Part shown: piece by piece, positions 39,539 to 50,765 of the stretch
Numbering within the stretch: the stretch's first letter is position 1
Layout: every line of letters begins with the position of its first letter
The notes under the pieces: generated by a model
What the model saw: the letters and a program-made list of their open reading frames with translations, nothing else
Database searches by the model: none
Told to the model about the DNA's origin: nothing
Position numbers and translations under genes: made by a program
NCBI GenBank assembly: GCA_019914945.1
Contig: CM034104.1
Span: 13,628,046-13,692,045 of the forward strand
Direction of reading: 5' to 3'
Length of the DNA: 64,000 nucleotides
From: Typha latifolia
Lineage: Eukaryota > Streptophyta > Magnoliopsida > Poales > Typhaceae

Positions 39539-40660
39539 GATAGCTGGAACCATCAAAATCACAATCAGGAAAGAAATAGAAAAAAAAGAATGATATAGTA
39601 CATCAGTACACACTAAAGTATGAGCCAACCAGATATAAGACATATATGGGACAAAAAATCCAAAGCTGATCATCAGAATGACATGCAAAAATACTTTACT
39701 ACCGAAAAAAGACACTTGATTTAGTCATCAAGAGTAGTACTTGTGGAATCAATTCATATCTTTCTGAAAGATCAATATTAGAATTTGTGAAGTTTAAAAT
39801 TAACAGCCTTAACCAAATACTCAATACTCATTTTCAATGAGAGAATAGATTACATCATGTTAATGTTCAACGCACAGTTATGCAATTTCCTGTCTACGAT
39901 TTTAGCAGTTTTTACAACATCCAGCATCTAAAAGGATCATACTTTTGGGGTAAAACTTTCATCATACAAGCATAAAAACGACGGGTATTATCACACGAGG
40001 TGTGAGGGTTGGAAGTCCAGGATCAGTACAGTATAACCTTGGACATGAAAACCCTCGGCTTTCTCTATGCCTCCAGGACAAAGCCAACAAGAAATTCTAA
40101 CATAAGATGATTCTTGCAGCTGAATTTAGAGGCAAGCATGAAACACATATATATATATATAACACCAACAGCAAAACTACAACAGGAAAAAAGCAATATA
40201 TTATCAGATTGACTAGAAACAAACATTTAGCAGCACCCCAAGATATATAATGAGAGAAAAAGTTACTACAAATCTAAGTACTTCCAAGAAAATCCACGTA
40301 AGATAACACGAAAAAGATAGATCTCAATTTCAGCTATCGTGAAGTACGTTAGCACCGGAATCGAAAACATCAATCAGATCCAAAATAGAAAGAACCAAAA
40401 ATTAAGCAATTTAGATCCAAAACACAGGCCTTTACCACGTTCTACGGATAGATCTACAGCGATCTAACCTACGATATCTATCTTAAGCGCTAACAACTCT
40501 AGATTTCGACAAACTGCACAGGATACTACCCGATCGAACTAAATTAAAGACGGAGAGAGATGAGAAGTTACCAACGAGAGCCTCTCGAGAGCAAAGAAAT
40601 AGAAGGCGAGATTAGCCGAGAGAGGCGAAGAGGATCTGACGCAGTGGCCTCTCTAAGCCA

Positions 40661-40711
40661 TTTATAGATGGGGGAGTGACTAAAGCCCTTCTGGTTTCCA
40701 CTCTAGGGTTT
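40661..40711 (-). promoter_or_regulatory. TATA box and telo-box of the first eEF1A gene
   Basis: On the gene strand, TATAAA occurs at 40661-40666, about 25-90 bp upstream of the predicted non-coding first exon. A telo-box AAACCCTA lies at 40704-40711. Telo-boxes are a known feature of plant eEF1A and ribosomal-protein promoters, driving expression in cycling cells. Confidence 0.75.
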
Positions 40712-42226
40712 CTATCTACACCGTCGGATGACTTATCCGACGGACAGCCTATCTTACGTGAGTGGACGAATAGACGTGCGACACCTAGGATAAAAGCTGC
40801 TTACGAAGCACGCAACGTGACGGGGTTGGTTCGGTCCACGTGTCCAGTGACTCGCAGTCCACAGATCGATTAGTTGGTCCCGATTGGCTACTTTAGTGGC
40901 TCACGCGTGAAGGCCCACTACCACTAGCCAATGCACCAATCATGTGCAGCTATCAATAATATCTTTTAAGAGAATTATAAATAACAGATAGATTAAAGAT
41001 ATAACCACTTATAAACCATTTATGAGTCAATAACTCATTCATCACTCAATAATTTATTTATAATACAAAATATATTCATAAGTTGAATAATTTATTTATA
41101 ATTTAAATAATTTATATAATATATAAGTTTGAATAACTCGTGTCACTTGATAGATATAATTTGTTTATCGGGTTACTCGACTAATATTATTCACGATCTC
41201 AATTATAATCTATTTAATTTTGTTGGATGTAATTTTTAATATTTAAAAGGCTAATTTATTCTCCTCTTTTAAATTAATTTGGTTATATAATTTATCCATC
41301 GATCAAACTTAAGACATGCTTGGTATTCTTTTAAGCAAAATTTTTATTTTTAATATTGTCAACATATCATAAATTTTTTTCGAGTTAAATATATTTTATT
41401 CTTTACTTATACTTAAAATTAATTTACTCACTTAACTAAATAATAACAAAATAACTAAAATAGTTTGTTAGAGAAGATATACCAATTTCAAATATCAAAA
41501 TAATTAGACTCATTTAAATTTAAAAATAAAACTAATATTAAAATTTAGTCGTAATTATAAAAACTAATTTGAAATTTTTTAAAATACATAACATAAAACA
41601 TTTTTAAACATAAGTAAAAAAACATATTTAATACTTTTCTTTTTCTATCATTAAGTAAGGGCCACTACCAATCCAAAGCCAAATAAAAAACAACACTACT
41701 GGCTACTGCCGTCCTACCACTCAACCTGCTTGTTAATAACCTAATCAAGCTAGAAAAAATTGGAAAGATGAATTGAAGTTAAAGATATAGGGCAATTCAC
41801 AATCATTATAGAGCAAATGCATGTATTGACATGATATAACTAACCGAGCTGCCAAGGAGAACAAGCCTAAAACCTCCTGATATGATTGAGGTTAAAGATA
41901 TAGAGCAATTCACAATCATTATAGAGCAAATGCATGTCTTGATATGATATAACTAACCGAGCTGCCAAGGAGAACAAGCCTAAAACCTCCTGGGAACAGC
42001 TGAGGGGTACACTCAAACACTACTAAGAGAAAACAACAGCTTACGATGATAAACGACACATCAAACCTCGCCACCTGCGGTCGAGCACCCAGTTCTGCAA
42101 CTGGCTGCCAAATAGTGCAAATGGCGTGGACAAAATCTTATGAAATTCAAAATACATAACCAAATAGATACTGACGGTTACTGCATCCATGCAGAATTTA
42201 ACAGTTGATAGCTTCAAGATCATCGT
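40712..42226. other. intergenic region between the eEF1A copies
   Basis: About 1.5 kb, strongly AT-rich in its middle (about 40970-41640), with no gene visible. Near the 3' end of the upstream eEF1A copy it holds a 113-bp tandem duplication. Confidence 0.6.
41778..41992. repeat. 113-bp tandem duplication, two copies
   Basis: Copy 1 starts at 41778 and copy 2 at 41891, both with gttaaagatatag. About 100 bp are nearly identical, with three substitutions seen (ggg/gag, tatt/tctt, gacat/gatat). Both end in aaaacctcctg. They lie 230-450 bp beyond the stop codon of the second eEF1A gene. Confidence 0.9.
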
Positions 42227-43933
42227 TCACTTCTTCTTTGCAGCAGCCTTGGTGATCTTGGCACCAGTTGGATCCTTCTTATCAACGCTCTTGATCACTC
42301 CAACAGCAACAGTCTGTCGCATGTCCCTAACAGCAAAACGACCAAGTGGGGGATATTCTGAGAAGGTCTCCACAACCATGGGCTTGGTCGGAATCATCTT
42401 CACAAAGCCAGCATCACCATTCTTGAGGAACTTGGGTTCCTTCTCAAGCTCCTTACCAGATCGCCTGTCAATCTTGGTTAGGATCTCAGCAAATTTGACC
42501 GCAATGTGGGAAGTGTGGCAATCAAGCACAGGTGCATATCCGTTGCCAATCTGTCCAGGATGGTTCATGATGATGACCTGAGAAGTGAAGCTAGCAGCCC
42601 CCTTTGCAGGATCATCCTTAGAGTTAGAGGCAACAAAACCACGCTTGAGATCCTTGACGGCAACATTCTTAACATTGAAACCAACGTTGTCGCCAGGGAG
42701 GGCCTCCTGCAGGGCCTCATGGTGCATCTCCACAGACTTAACTTCAGTAGTCAGGCCAGTGGGACCAAACGTGACAACCATACCAGGCTTAAGGACACCG
42801 GTTTCAACTCTGCCGACTGGAACAGTACCAATGCCGCCAATCTTGTAGACATCCTGGAGAGGAAGACGAAGGGGCTTGTCTGTGGGCCTCTTGGGCTCCT
42901 GGATCAAGTCGAGTGCATCAAGGAGAGTTGGGCCCTTGTACCAATCAAGGTTGGTGGACCTCTCAATCATGTTATCTCCCTCAAATCCAGATATGGGGAC
43001 GAACGGGATCTTGTCAGGGTTGTACCCCACCTTCTTGAGGTAAGAAGAAACTTCCTTCACAATTTCATCATACCTAGCCTTTGAGTACTTTGGTGTGGTG
43101 GCATCCATCTAGAACAGAACAAAAAGAATAAGGCTTGCTCATGTCAATAGTACTCGATCATCCATTAACAAATATTGAGCACATGGATCTATGATGGAAA
43201 AAGGGGAAACAAGAATATTCTTCACATCTACTAACCATGATATTTATTGGATATTAATCCATTAAGATATTACAATCTACATAATAAAGCCAACAGGGTT
43301 ACTGTGTTGCAAAGTTAACTCACATCCTCTGAATTCATTAATATATTTAAATGCATGGAAGAGCAAAAGACAGCTGCTATAAGCACACAGAGGTAACCAG
43401 TAAAGCAAACACATATAAACATTAGCCTTAAGCACACATGCTTTCACTGATAGATGACTGAGAATATTTACCTTGTTACAGCAGCAAATCATCTGTTTTA
43501 CTCCCAGGGTGAAAGCAAGCAAGGCATGTTCACGGGTCTGGCCATCCTTTGAGATACCAGCTTCAAAACCACCAGTGGTAGAGTCAATGATCAGAACAGC
43601 ACAGTCAGCCTGAGAGGTCCCAGTGATCATGTTCTTAATGAAATCACGATGCCCAGGGGCGTCAATGACTGTGCAGTAGTACTTGGTGGTCTCAAACTTC
43701 CAGAGAGCAATATCAATGGTAATTCCTCTCTCACGCTCAGCCTTGAGCTTGTCAAGAACCCAGGCATACTTGAATGACCTTTTGTTCATCTCAGCTGCTT
43801 CTTTCTCAAATCTCTCAATCACACGCTTGTCAATGCCACCCAATTTATAGATGAGGTGGCCAGTGGTAGTTGACTTGCCAGAGTCGACGTGGCCAATAAC
43901 CACAATGTTGATGTGAACCTTCTCTTTACCCAT
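42227..43933 (-). CDS. EEF1A: elongation factor 1-alpha, upstream tandem copy
   Basis: Exons 43472-43933 and 42227-43108 encode 447 aa, two substitutions from its neighbour. The intron again splits NK|MD, but it is 363 bp and shows no similarity to the other copy's intron. The GTPase motifs GHVDSGKST and DAPGHRDF are intact, and the KKK C-terminus is present. A 5'-UTR intron runs from about 44848 (donor GAG|GTGAG) to about 43945 (acceptor TTTAG) and contains a decayed plastid tRNA. Both copies look functional. Same orientation and 2.7-kb spacing between their coding regions indicate an old tandem duplication, with exon 1 and exon 2 ends diverged by about 12-15% at silent sites. Confidence 0.98.
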
Positions 43934-44432
43934 GATTGCAGATGCTAAATGTTAACTGCTAAAGGCAAGAAAAAGTAAATAGAAGGCATCCCATGTTACT
44001 CTGAAAAAAACATTTATAAATGCAAATAGATAACATGAAAAGTCTTCCCGGCCTTGTCAAAGCCAAAATTGTAAATGTGAAATGAGCTGACAAAAATGGG
44101 GCTGACAAAAATGGGGCTGACAAAATTGGGACTTCGCATGATTAAACAAATAATTTATCATTATTTCGTGTTAAATATGAAGGTCAGTAATTAAAACAGT
44201 TGTATTTTTGAACAGGAAATAACTACAGCAGACATGACAAACTTTAACTGTCTCCATGTACAAATATTCACAGCCACTGAACCAGCCAGAACGAGCAATT
44301 GGCGACATATAGCCTTTCTAATCTTAAGATAGCTAAACATCATACCAGGGATACATAAGCAAACATATCTACTATATCCACCACTTATTCTGACATAGCC
44401 AGGTAGGTTCTACTTGGAGATAAAAACATTTC

Positions 44433-44503
44433 AGCATCCAATAGGATTTGAACCTATACCAAAGGTCGATATAACCTCTATCCTCCCATTAGACAATGGA
44501 CGC
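44433..44503 (-). pseudogene. decayed plastid trnR-UCU-like sequence in an eEF1A 5'-UTR intron
   Basis: Read on the minus strand, 71 nt match my memory of chloroplast trnR-UCU: GCGTCCATTGTCTAATGG at the 5' end and CCTTTGGTATAGGTTCAAAT through the T arm. Differences are a 1-nt deletion in the D arm, a changed anticodon loop (TATATCG in place of CTTCTAA, putting TAT at the anticodon), and an acceptor-stem mismatch (GGATGC for GGACGC). The stem pairs GAGGT/ACCTT are kept. It is best explained as a nuclear insertion of plastid DNA, not a working tRNA. It lies inside the leader intron of the eEF1A gene, on the same strand. Confidence 0.85.
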
Positions 44504-44928
44504 TTTTCACCTCCAATAGATTCTGACGTTCTATGAAACAAATGATCAAGGCAATACATCATCAAATTAAGTAAGATAGTAAAATCGGAAACTTTAAACT
44601 ATGTCACAGAAAAGAACCGCGTAATCCAAGCGATTACAACAAAAGGGTTACGATATCAAAGATCCGATGGTTTCCAATCACGGAGCTTCCTCAAACTCAG
44701 ATCGAAATAACCTCACACACAATATATTTATGATGGAATTGAATTTAATAAGACGGAGCTAGAAATCTACCTAAATAAACCAAATCAAAAGGAGATATAT
44801 GGATCAGGATCGATGTATATATGAGAAGAAAGAGCAGAAGGATCTCACCTCGAAGAAGGAGACGAGAGAAGAGACGGCGAGAAGAACGAAGAGAGCTTGG
44901 ATGGAAAAAAGAAAACTTCTTCGCCCCC

Positions 44929-44969
44929 TTATAAAGAGATCCACGGTTCACTCGGGTCGCCTAGGGTTT
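44929..44969 (-). promoter_or_regulatory. TATA box and telo-box of the second eEF1A gene
   Basis: TTTATAA at 44929-44935 and AAACCCTA at 44962-44969 on the gene strand repeat the arrangement of the other eEF1A copy (telo-box about 30-40 bp upstream of TATA). The shared layout supports common regulation inherited through the duplication. Confidence 0.75.
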
Positions 44970-46331
44970 CTCTTGACCGTCAGATCATCCATCGGTCGGC
45001 TCTGACGAATGGTGCTTTTCGGGCCGTTGAACGTTGATCGTACGTTGACGCCTTTTCCACGTCATTTTGTTGGTTTCGTGGGGTGCGCAAGATCTGTCCT
45101 GATGATACGTCTCCAATTCACATTATATATATACAATTAAATAACTTCGATTTTTTTTTTTTTGCTCTTATTTTCGAAAAAAAATAGTTTTGTTACTTTG
45201 TAACACAAAGACTTCAACCTCCTAAATGTCACTTCTATTAATTATCCATTTAATTTTCCTATTACAAAATATTACGTGATCTTATTTAAAGAAAAAAAAA
45301 TGAAGAGAACCTACAAATAAAAATAATTCTTTAATATTTTATACAAGTTTAAGATATTAGATAGTTAACGAGCCAAAATAACAAAAAAGATAAACCGATA
45401 TATCTATAGTAAAATGGTATAATTTAGAAATTTATGTGTAATTAACTCTATAAATTATAAATACCTTAAGATATAATTTCAGTATACAATACATTATGTA
45501 TTGGTGCTTACTGAGTCAGCTTACCATTTGCATTCCCTAATTTTTGTTAGGTGGACTTGGATTTTTCTTTCATTATTGCACTTAAGACTGGATATCTCTC
45601 ATTATTGGATTCACCATTTTCTTTTCTTTTTTCCTTTCGAGTGAGCTCGCAGGCACAAAGTTTATTCAATTCTTAAATATAGTAGAAAAGAAAGATAGAG
45701 TGACTGTTCCTTGATACAATATCAAAAAATAAGACATCAAATTTTAGGACATTAATAAAACACAATAGAAATAAGTACTCTAATAGCATATGCTGCTCTG
45801 TCGTGATTCGAGAGTTATATATATACAACTCTGTGATATCAAAAGATCGAAAAAGAAGCTAACGAGTTGAAAATAAAAGATCTTACACCCTCAGCCGATG
45901 TCGATATGGAATGGGCCGCCGTAATCAACGGCGAGAAGAGAGTGTTTGTAAATAGTAATGAGGCGGCGGGCTAGGAGTAGGAGACTCTCATTCATCTGGG
46001 AGACCCTCGACCGGGAAGCAATGGCAAGGAAGGAGACGGCGGTGCAAAGAAAAAAAAGCAATAAAAAGAGCTCGGATAGAGAGAGGTGCAGTATATATAC
46101 ATAGATAGACTTATATATATACTAAGAAAGGCCATAATAAGTGGTCCAAATGGTTTCACACTATTGGGCTGATGGTAGTCGTGTCAGCATTTTATTGGCG
46201 ATCCAAATGCGTGGGCCCCCGTCCTACTCGACGCTTGTATCATTCCCTTCTACCAAAAGATGCCGTCCGTATTTTCTACCCAACAACGTCTCCCATTTCT
46301 TTCTCTCCCGCCTCTGCCAAACCTTTGAGTG
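44970..46331. other. AT-rich intergenic region
   Basis: About 1.4 kb upstream of the second eEF1A gene and of the carrier pseudogene. Apart from the small GC-rich patch near 45.9-46.0 kb, I see only AT-rich sequence. Confidence 0.4.
45891..45995 (-). CDS. possible 34-residue small ORF of unknown function
   Basis: A short frame starting MNESLLLLARRLITIYKHSL and ending HIDIG, TGA. It sits in an isolated GC-rich patch within AT-rich DNA. A TATATATA stretch lies about 95-100 bp upstream on the same strand (near 46091-46100), followed by a pyrimidine-rich leader. The frame stays open upstream of the ATG for some 40 nt. It could be a first exon (GGGT|GTAAG follows the stop region), a small peptide gene, or chance. 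I do not recognise it. Confidence 0.25.
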   Translation of the reverse strand: MNESLLLLARRLITIYKHSLLAVDYGGPFHIDIG

Positions 46332-48095
46332 ATGGCTTCCGGCATCACTCCCGTCGAGCCCTTCTCGAATCCAAGAAGCGCGTCTCGAACCCTCGGTTCC
46401 TATCGTATGACGAATGGATCGACGAAGAAGAAGGGAGAAGGGAAGGGAGACGACGGCCACGAGCATTGGTCGAATTGCTTTAATCTTGCAGCGGCGTGGT
46501 CTTAGCTTCGCTGCTGGATCCTTCCGGGCTCTTCCAATCCCCTTCAAGTCCGCCGACGAATGCACTTCGATGCGGAAATCCTCTTATTATCAAAGATCTG
46601 GATGTAAAGATTTCCACAAGTAAGACCAAGAATTTGGATCCAAAGTAGATAGATTTATCGTCATTGGAACAGTATATGTGCCATGTAATTGGTAGTTTGG
46701 TAAAGCATCTTTAGATTCTTGATCATGGCTGCACTCCTCTTCCTTCTTCTTCTTCTCAATCTGGTCATAAGATGAATGAAGCTGTTACAAAAGGGAAAAA
46801 GGTCGATTTTGGTGGAATTCTATCGAACATGGGGTTCGCAAGTGTAGGAGGCGCATTTGCAGAGTTTGGGTGAGCAGGATGGTGAGGTTCGCAGAGCTTC
46901 TATTAGTGTTGGTTTTGATGAACATCTGAGTGGTTTGTCTCATAAGCTAGTTTGCTAACCATATCTTTGTCCACCGTTGAGCGGTTGTGATAAAAAACTT
47001 TCGACTATTTTGATTGATTGAGTTTGTTCCACAGTTGCGACGACAAGTCAAAGAGCACCCTGACAAGAAGAACACAGAAAATTGGTATGTGATTAACTGT
47101 AAACAGCACATCTAAGCAGTTGTGATTTGAGAGAACCAAGGTGGCTTCATGGCATTAGCATTCTATGTAAAGCTTATAGACTTATAGCTGATGTTTCTAA
47201 GATGTAGATGAACTTTCACTTTGTTAGACACATCATGATAGAATACTTTCTTGAACATTTCTTTGAACAAAGGAATTATTTGCACAGTTAGTTTCACAAT
47301 TCATCTATCATCAGAGCACATCCTTAACTATTAATCTTCTTTTAGACAATTCCTTTTCTATCTATGTATGCATAGTGATTGCTGCCTTAAAAGAAAATTT
47401 CAGAAATTTTGTGAATTTTGTTTGTATGAATCTGATGTTTAGCTTTGTTTATTCATATATAGCCTCTCAAGACCTTGAAATTGCAATGAATAAAAGAAGG
47501 CTACCAAGGTCCAAGGAAATACCAAAATATGCTTGAGAATTCCTACACCGCACTAGAAGTCACATGTTTACAAACTCAATAGGTTGGAAACAATTTTTGT
47601 GCTTAATGGAGCAAAAGGAGCCAACTATTCTTAGAGCTCATACAAGCCTGTCTTTGAGCAAGTCTGGAACACTTCAGAAGAATAAAATATTGACATCCCT
47701 TCAGAAAGAAGGCCATCCTGCAAGTGAAGATTTGTTGCTACTATGTGTTATATGAATGCAGATTCTAGAGGATCTGTTTCTTACAGCCATTTTTGCAATT
47801 CTATGCTTCTTCTTCCTCTTCGGTAAGTTAGGTAACATTCATCAAGATGGCAGAAATCAAACACATTATTTTTGGTAAATTATTTCACAAACTCTGTTGT
47901 AGAATCACCTTTTTGTGATTAATTTTCGTACTCATATAGGAATATATGGTCTGAAGTGGCCACTGTTGTTTCAGTTTACCCACCTGTCGCAATAACTGCT
48001 GGAGGTGTTATAAAGCTGCTCTGGCAGGGGGGCCTTTGATAGTTGCATGTGCAGTTTCTACTTCTTTGATGCATCCTCTTGATACAATGAAGGCA

Positions 48096-48098
<3 letters not shown>

Positions 48099-48142
<44 letters not shown>
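48099..48142 (+). repeat. (TC)22 microsatellite in the carrier pseudogene
   Basis: An uninterrupted TC run starts right after the block coding for HPLDTMK. Confidence 0.95.
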
Positions 48143-48145
<3 letters not shown>

Positions 48146-48551
48146 ATACATAGATATAGAGGTTCCATTCATCTTAGATGACTTTCTGAGTCAAAAAGTT
48201 TAAGCCATCTGTCAGTGGGATTATTTTCTAAAGGAATAAGTTGACTTATTTTTTTGTAATTAAGCGAAAAGAAAACCCAATCATAGCTGCATACGCTGAT
48301 ATCCATTTACACATCACTGGATACTTGGATATGTTATTATATCTTGATAAATAAACAAAAGATGCAGTTCAATTGGAGCTTTCCAGCAGGGGCTTGATGG
48401 AGCTGCCCAACAGAAAAGTTATGTAAAAATCAGTCAGTAGTTGCAGAGAATCTCTAAATTTTGTATGCTCAGAAGTTCTTTCTCCGAAATTGGAGGATGC
48501 AAAACTAGGCTAGCTAAAGTAGAAAAGGTTAGTGAAGTTGGAGCAAACATA

Positions 48552-48586
48552 AGACAGCATAGACAGCATAGACAGCATAGACAGCA
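48552..48586 (+). repeat. 9-bp minisatellite, almost four copies
   Basis: Unit agacagcat repeated three times plus a partial fourth copy, inside an intron remnant of the carrier pseudogene. Confidence 0.9.
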
Positions 48587-50765
48587 AATGACACATTATA
48601 AGGTTATGGTTTGTCACATTTAAATGTATCATTTCATGGTTTCGCACTACAAAGATTAAAAAGATTTTCTCACAACAGTTTTCAGACTTATTTGAGGGAA
48701 ATCTTACTTGCTAGTGCATAATGGTGTTTGAGCTCTAAGAGAGGTGAAGTTTCATGAAGAAGAGTGCAGCTAGATCTGATAACAAGTGACAGAGTGAGAG
48801 CCATTTGCATGACATTGGAGTTTTTCACCATTATAGTAGAATAAATAAAACTATACAAAAGAATATGTTGAGAAATTTTATATCAGAATGAGTACTTAAA
48901 TATGATGGGCATATTCACCATTAGGATTTTTTTCCATTAGAGAAATAAGTACTATTTATATCTTACCCACAGTCTCCTGCTAGGTTAGTTCAGATTTATT
49001 TTCTTCTTTTTCGTGGTTGTGTCGAGAATTTCTTCTTTCTTCTTTCCACCTGTATGTCATTGTATCCTAATACGTAAAATGTAACATAACTCTGCTCTAG
49101 TGGACTGGAGTACAACCATCAACTTTGTCATTTCCACTACCAGTGTCAAAACATCACAAATTGGGCTTCACGGACTGTACAGACGTTCTATCCAGCAATT
49201 CTTGGACAGTTTTCAAGGTTAGTTACTCTTATCCTGTGCATCTTCGAATCTCCACTGCAACTTTGATTCAATATGAATTTCTCAAGAAAAGAAGAAAAAG
49301 TACTGTGGCTCAATTTTGCTGTCTTTTACACCCATGGATTGCGGACTGGTGCTTTTGAAGCGATCAAGCTTGTATTAGTAATTGTTGCTCCTGCACTTTC
49401 GGAGATTCAGGTCAAGACCATATGCTTCTCTGACCTCAGTTCTGTCATGCAACCTCATAAATTTTCCTAATTGCTTTACTAAAGTATCAGCTTCCACTTG
49501 ATTGATAAACTTTAAGGTCATACTATGCTTACCTCTATTTATGCTATTCTATATTGACTGCATTGCATATTTAATCATAACAATATGTTCATTGAGGTGT
49601 CTGTGCCTCATATTCTTATTGCATAAGTGGCTAATTTATGATTACTCTTTGGTTTTAACTGAGCCATATGCGGCTTACTGTCCTTATAAAATTAGTGTAC
49701 TTGCTCACTTTGAGAAGATTCTCTAGTCTCCACAGATGGAATTAATCGACATTTGTTGTCACAGTGGGAAAACGGTGTATCTACATCTCCTAAGAGTAAG
49801 TATAACAGCACAGTGCATGAAAGTGAAAGTAAAACAGAAAAAATTCTTGATCTAGGGATTTTGATAATTGGGCAAGTTACCTTGAGTAAGCTGTGTTTTG
49901 AAGCCTTAACTCGTGCAGATTCAATCTATCTCATTATTCAGTAGCGCAATTCTGGGAACAGCAATATGAATTCCCTATGAGGTCCTACAGCAATGGTTGC
50001 AGGCTGACATTTTTGACAATATAAGGGACGCATCTCAGGGAACTCTTCGCCGTGATGGTACCCGAGGTTTCTTTCATGGAACTGGTGCTACACTTTGCCG
50101 CGAGGTTCCTTTCTATGTGTCTATGAATGGGGCCTCTATGCAATCTGATTTTCTTTAAATCACTTGAACATGACTGCATTCTGAATCTTTTTCCCACTCT
50201 TGATATTTCAAAAATTTATGATCAGTTCTTGTCGGCATTGTTAGGACTTTCAGATAACTCAAGATAGCCAACGTCAATTATGCAAAATATAGTATCAATA
50301 GCAATTCACAAATGGCTGGTTTTATAATAACATATCTTAACTTTCAAAATGGTGGAAAGAAGGATGGATGGAGTATGTTTATGTTTCTAGTAGTTGTTTC
50401 AACAATTAGGAGATTGCATGTCAAAGAACCCACTATTGAAATATGTCACCTTCTTATTATTCTGAAGCCGAAAACTTGGGCTCATGAATGATTGCTCAAC
50501 TCTTGATTTCTGCTCAGGATGTTCAGAATGGGAAACCATCTTAATAGGGGCATTGTCCGGTGGACTTCCTGCCAGTAATTCCACACTGCTGCGAGATAAT
50601 GAACAAAAGAATGATGACTGCCCCCACAGGGCTCTCCCAGGTTCTTCTGGATTCCACACTTAATTTTAATTTGCAGGCTACGAGTTAGCGAAGAATGCAG
50701 TTGATGGAACTGAACATATAGCGGATGAGCAGTTGTGCAAAAAGAGCATGGTCATTTCCAGGTAG

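Larger units (their letters stand above)
46332..50765 (+). pseudogene. pseudogene of the EF-hand SAM transporter-like mitochondrial carrier (SAMTL)
   Basis: Scattered blocks match in order the plant carrier typified by Arabidopsis At2g35800. They are: an ATG start MASGITPVEPFSNP (46332); ALPIPFKSAD (about 46530); KGKKVDFGGILSNMGFASVGG (about 46790); SLSTVERL and VPQLRRQVKEHPDKKN (46960-47080); the EF-hand region WKQFLCLMEQKEPTILRAHT (about 47585); TSLMHPLDTMK (about 48065); HGLRTGAFEAIKLVL (about 49330); ILGTAI*IPYEVL (about 49955); FFHGTGATLCREVPFY (about 50070); WETILIGALSGGLPA (about 50535); YELAKNAVDGTEHIADEQL (about 50680). Lesions include in-frame TGA at KYA*EF (about 47535) and before IPYEVL. 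Frameshifts occur at VIK/AALAGG (about 48020), in the SIPAILGQF block (about 49190), and near 50130. Introns are retained, so this is a duplicated, not processed, pseudogene. A microsatellite sits within it. Confidence 0.9.
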
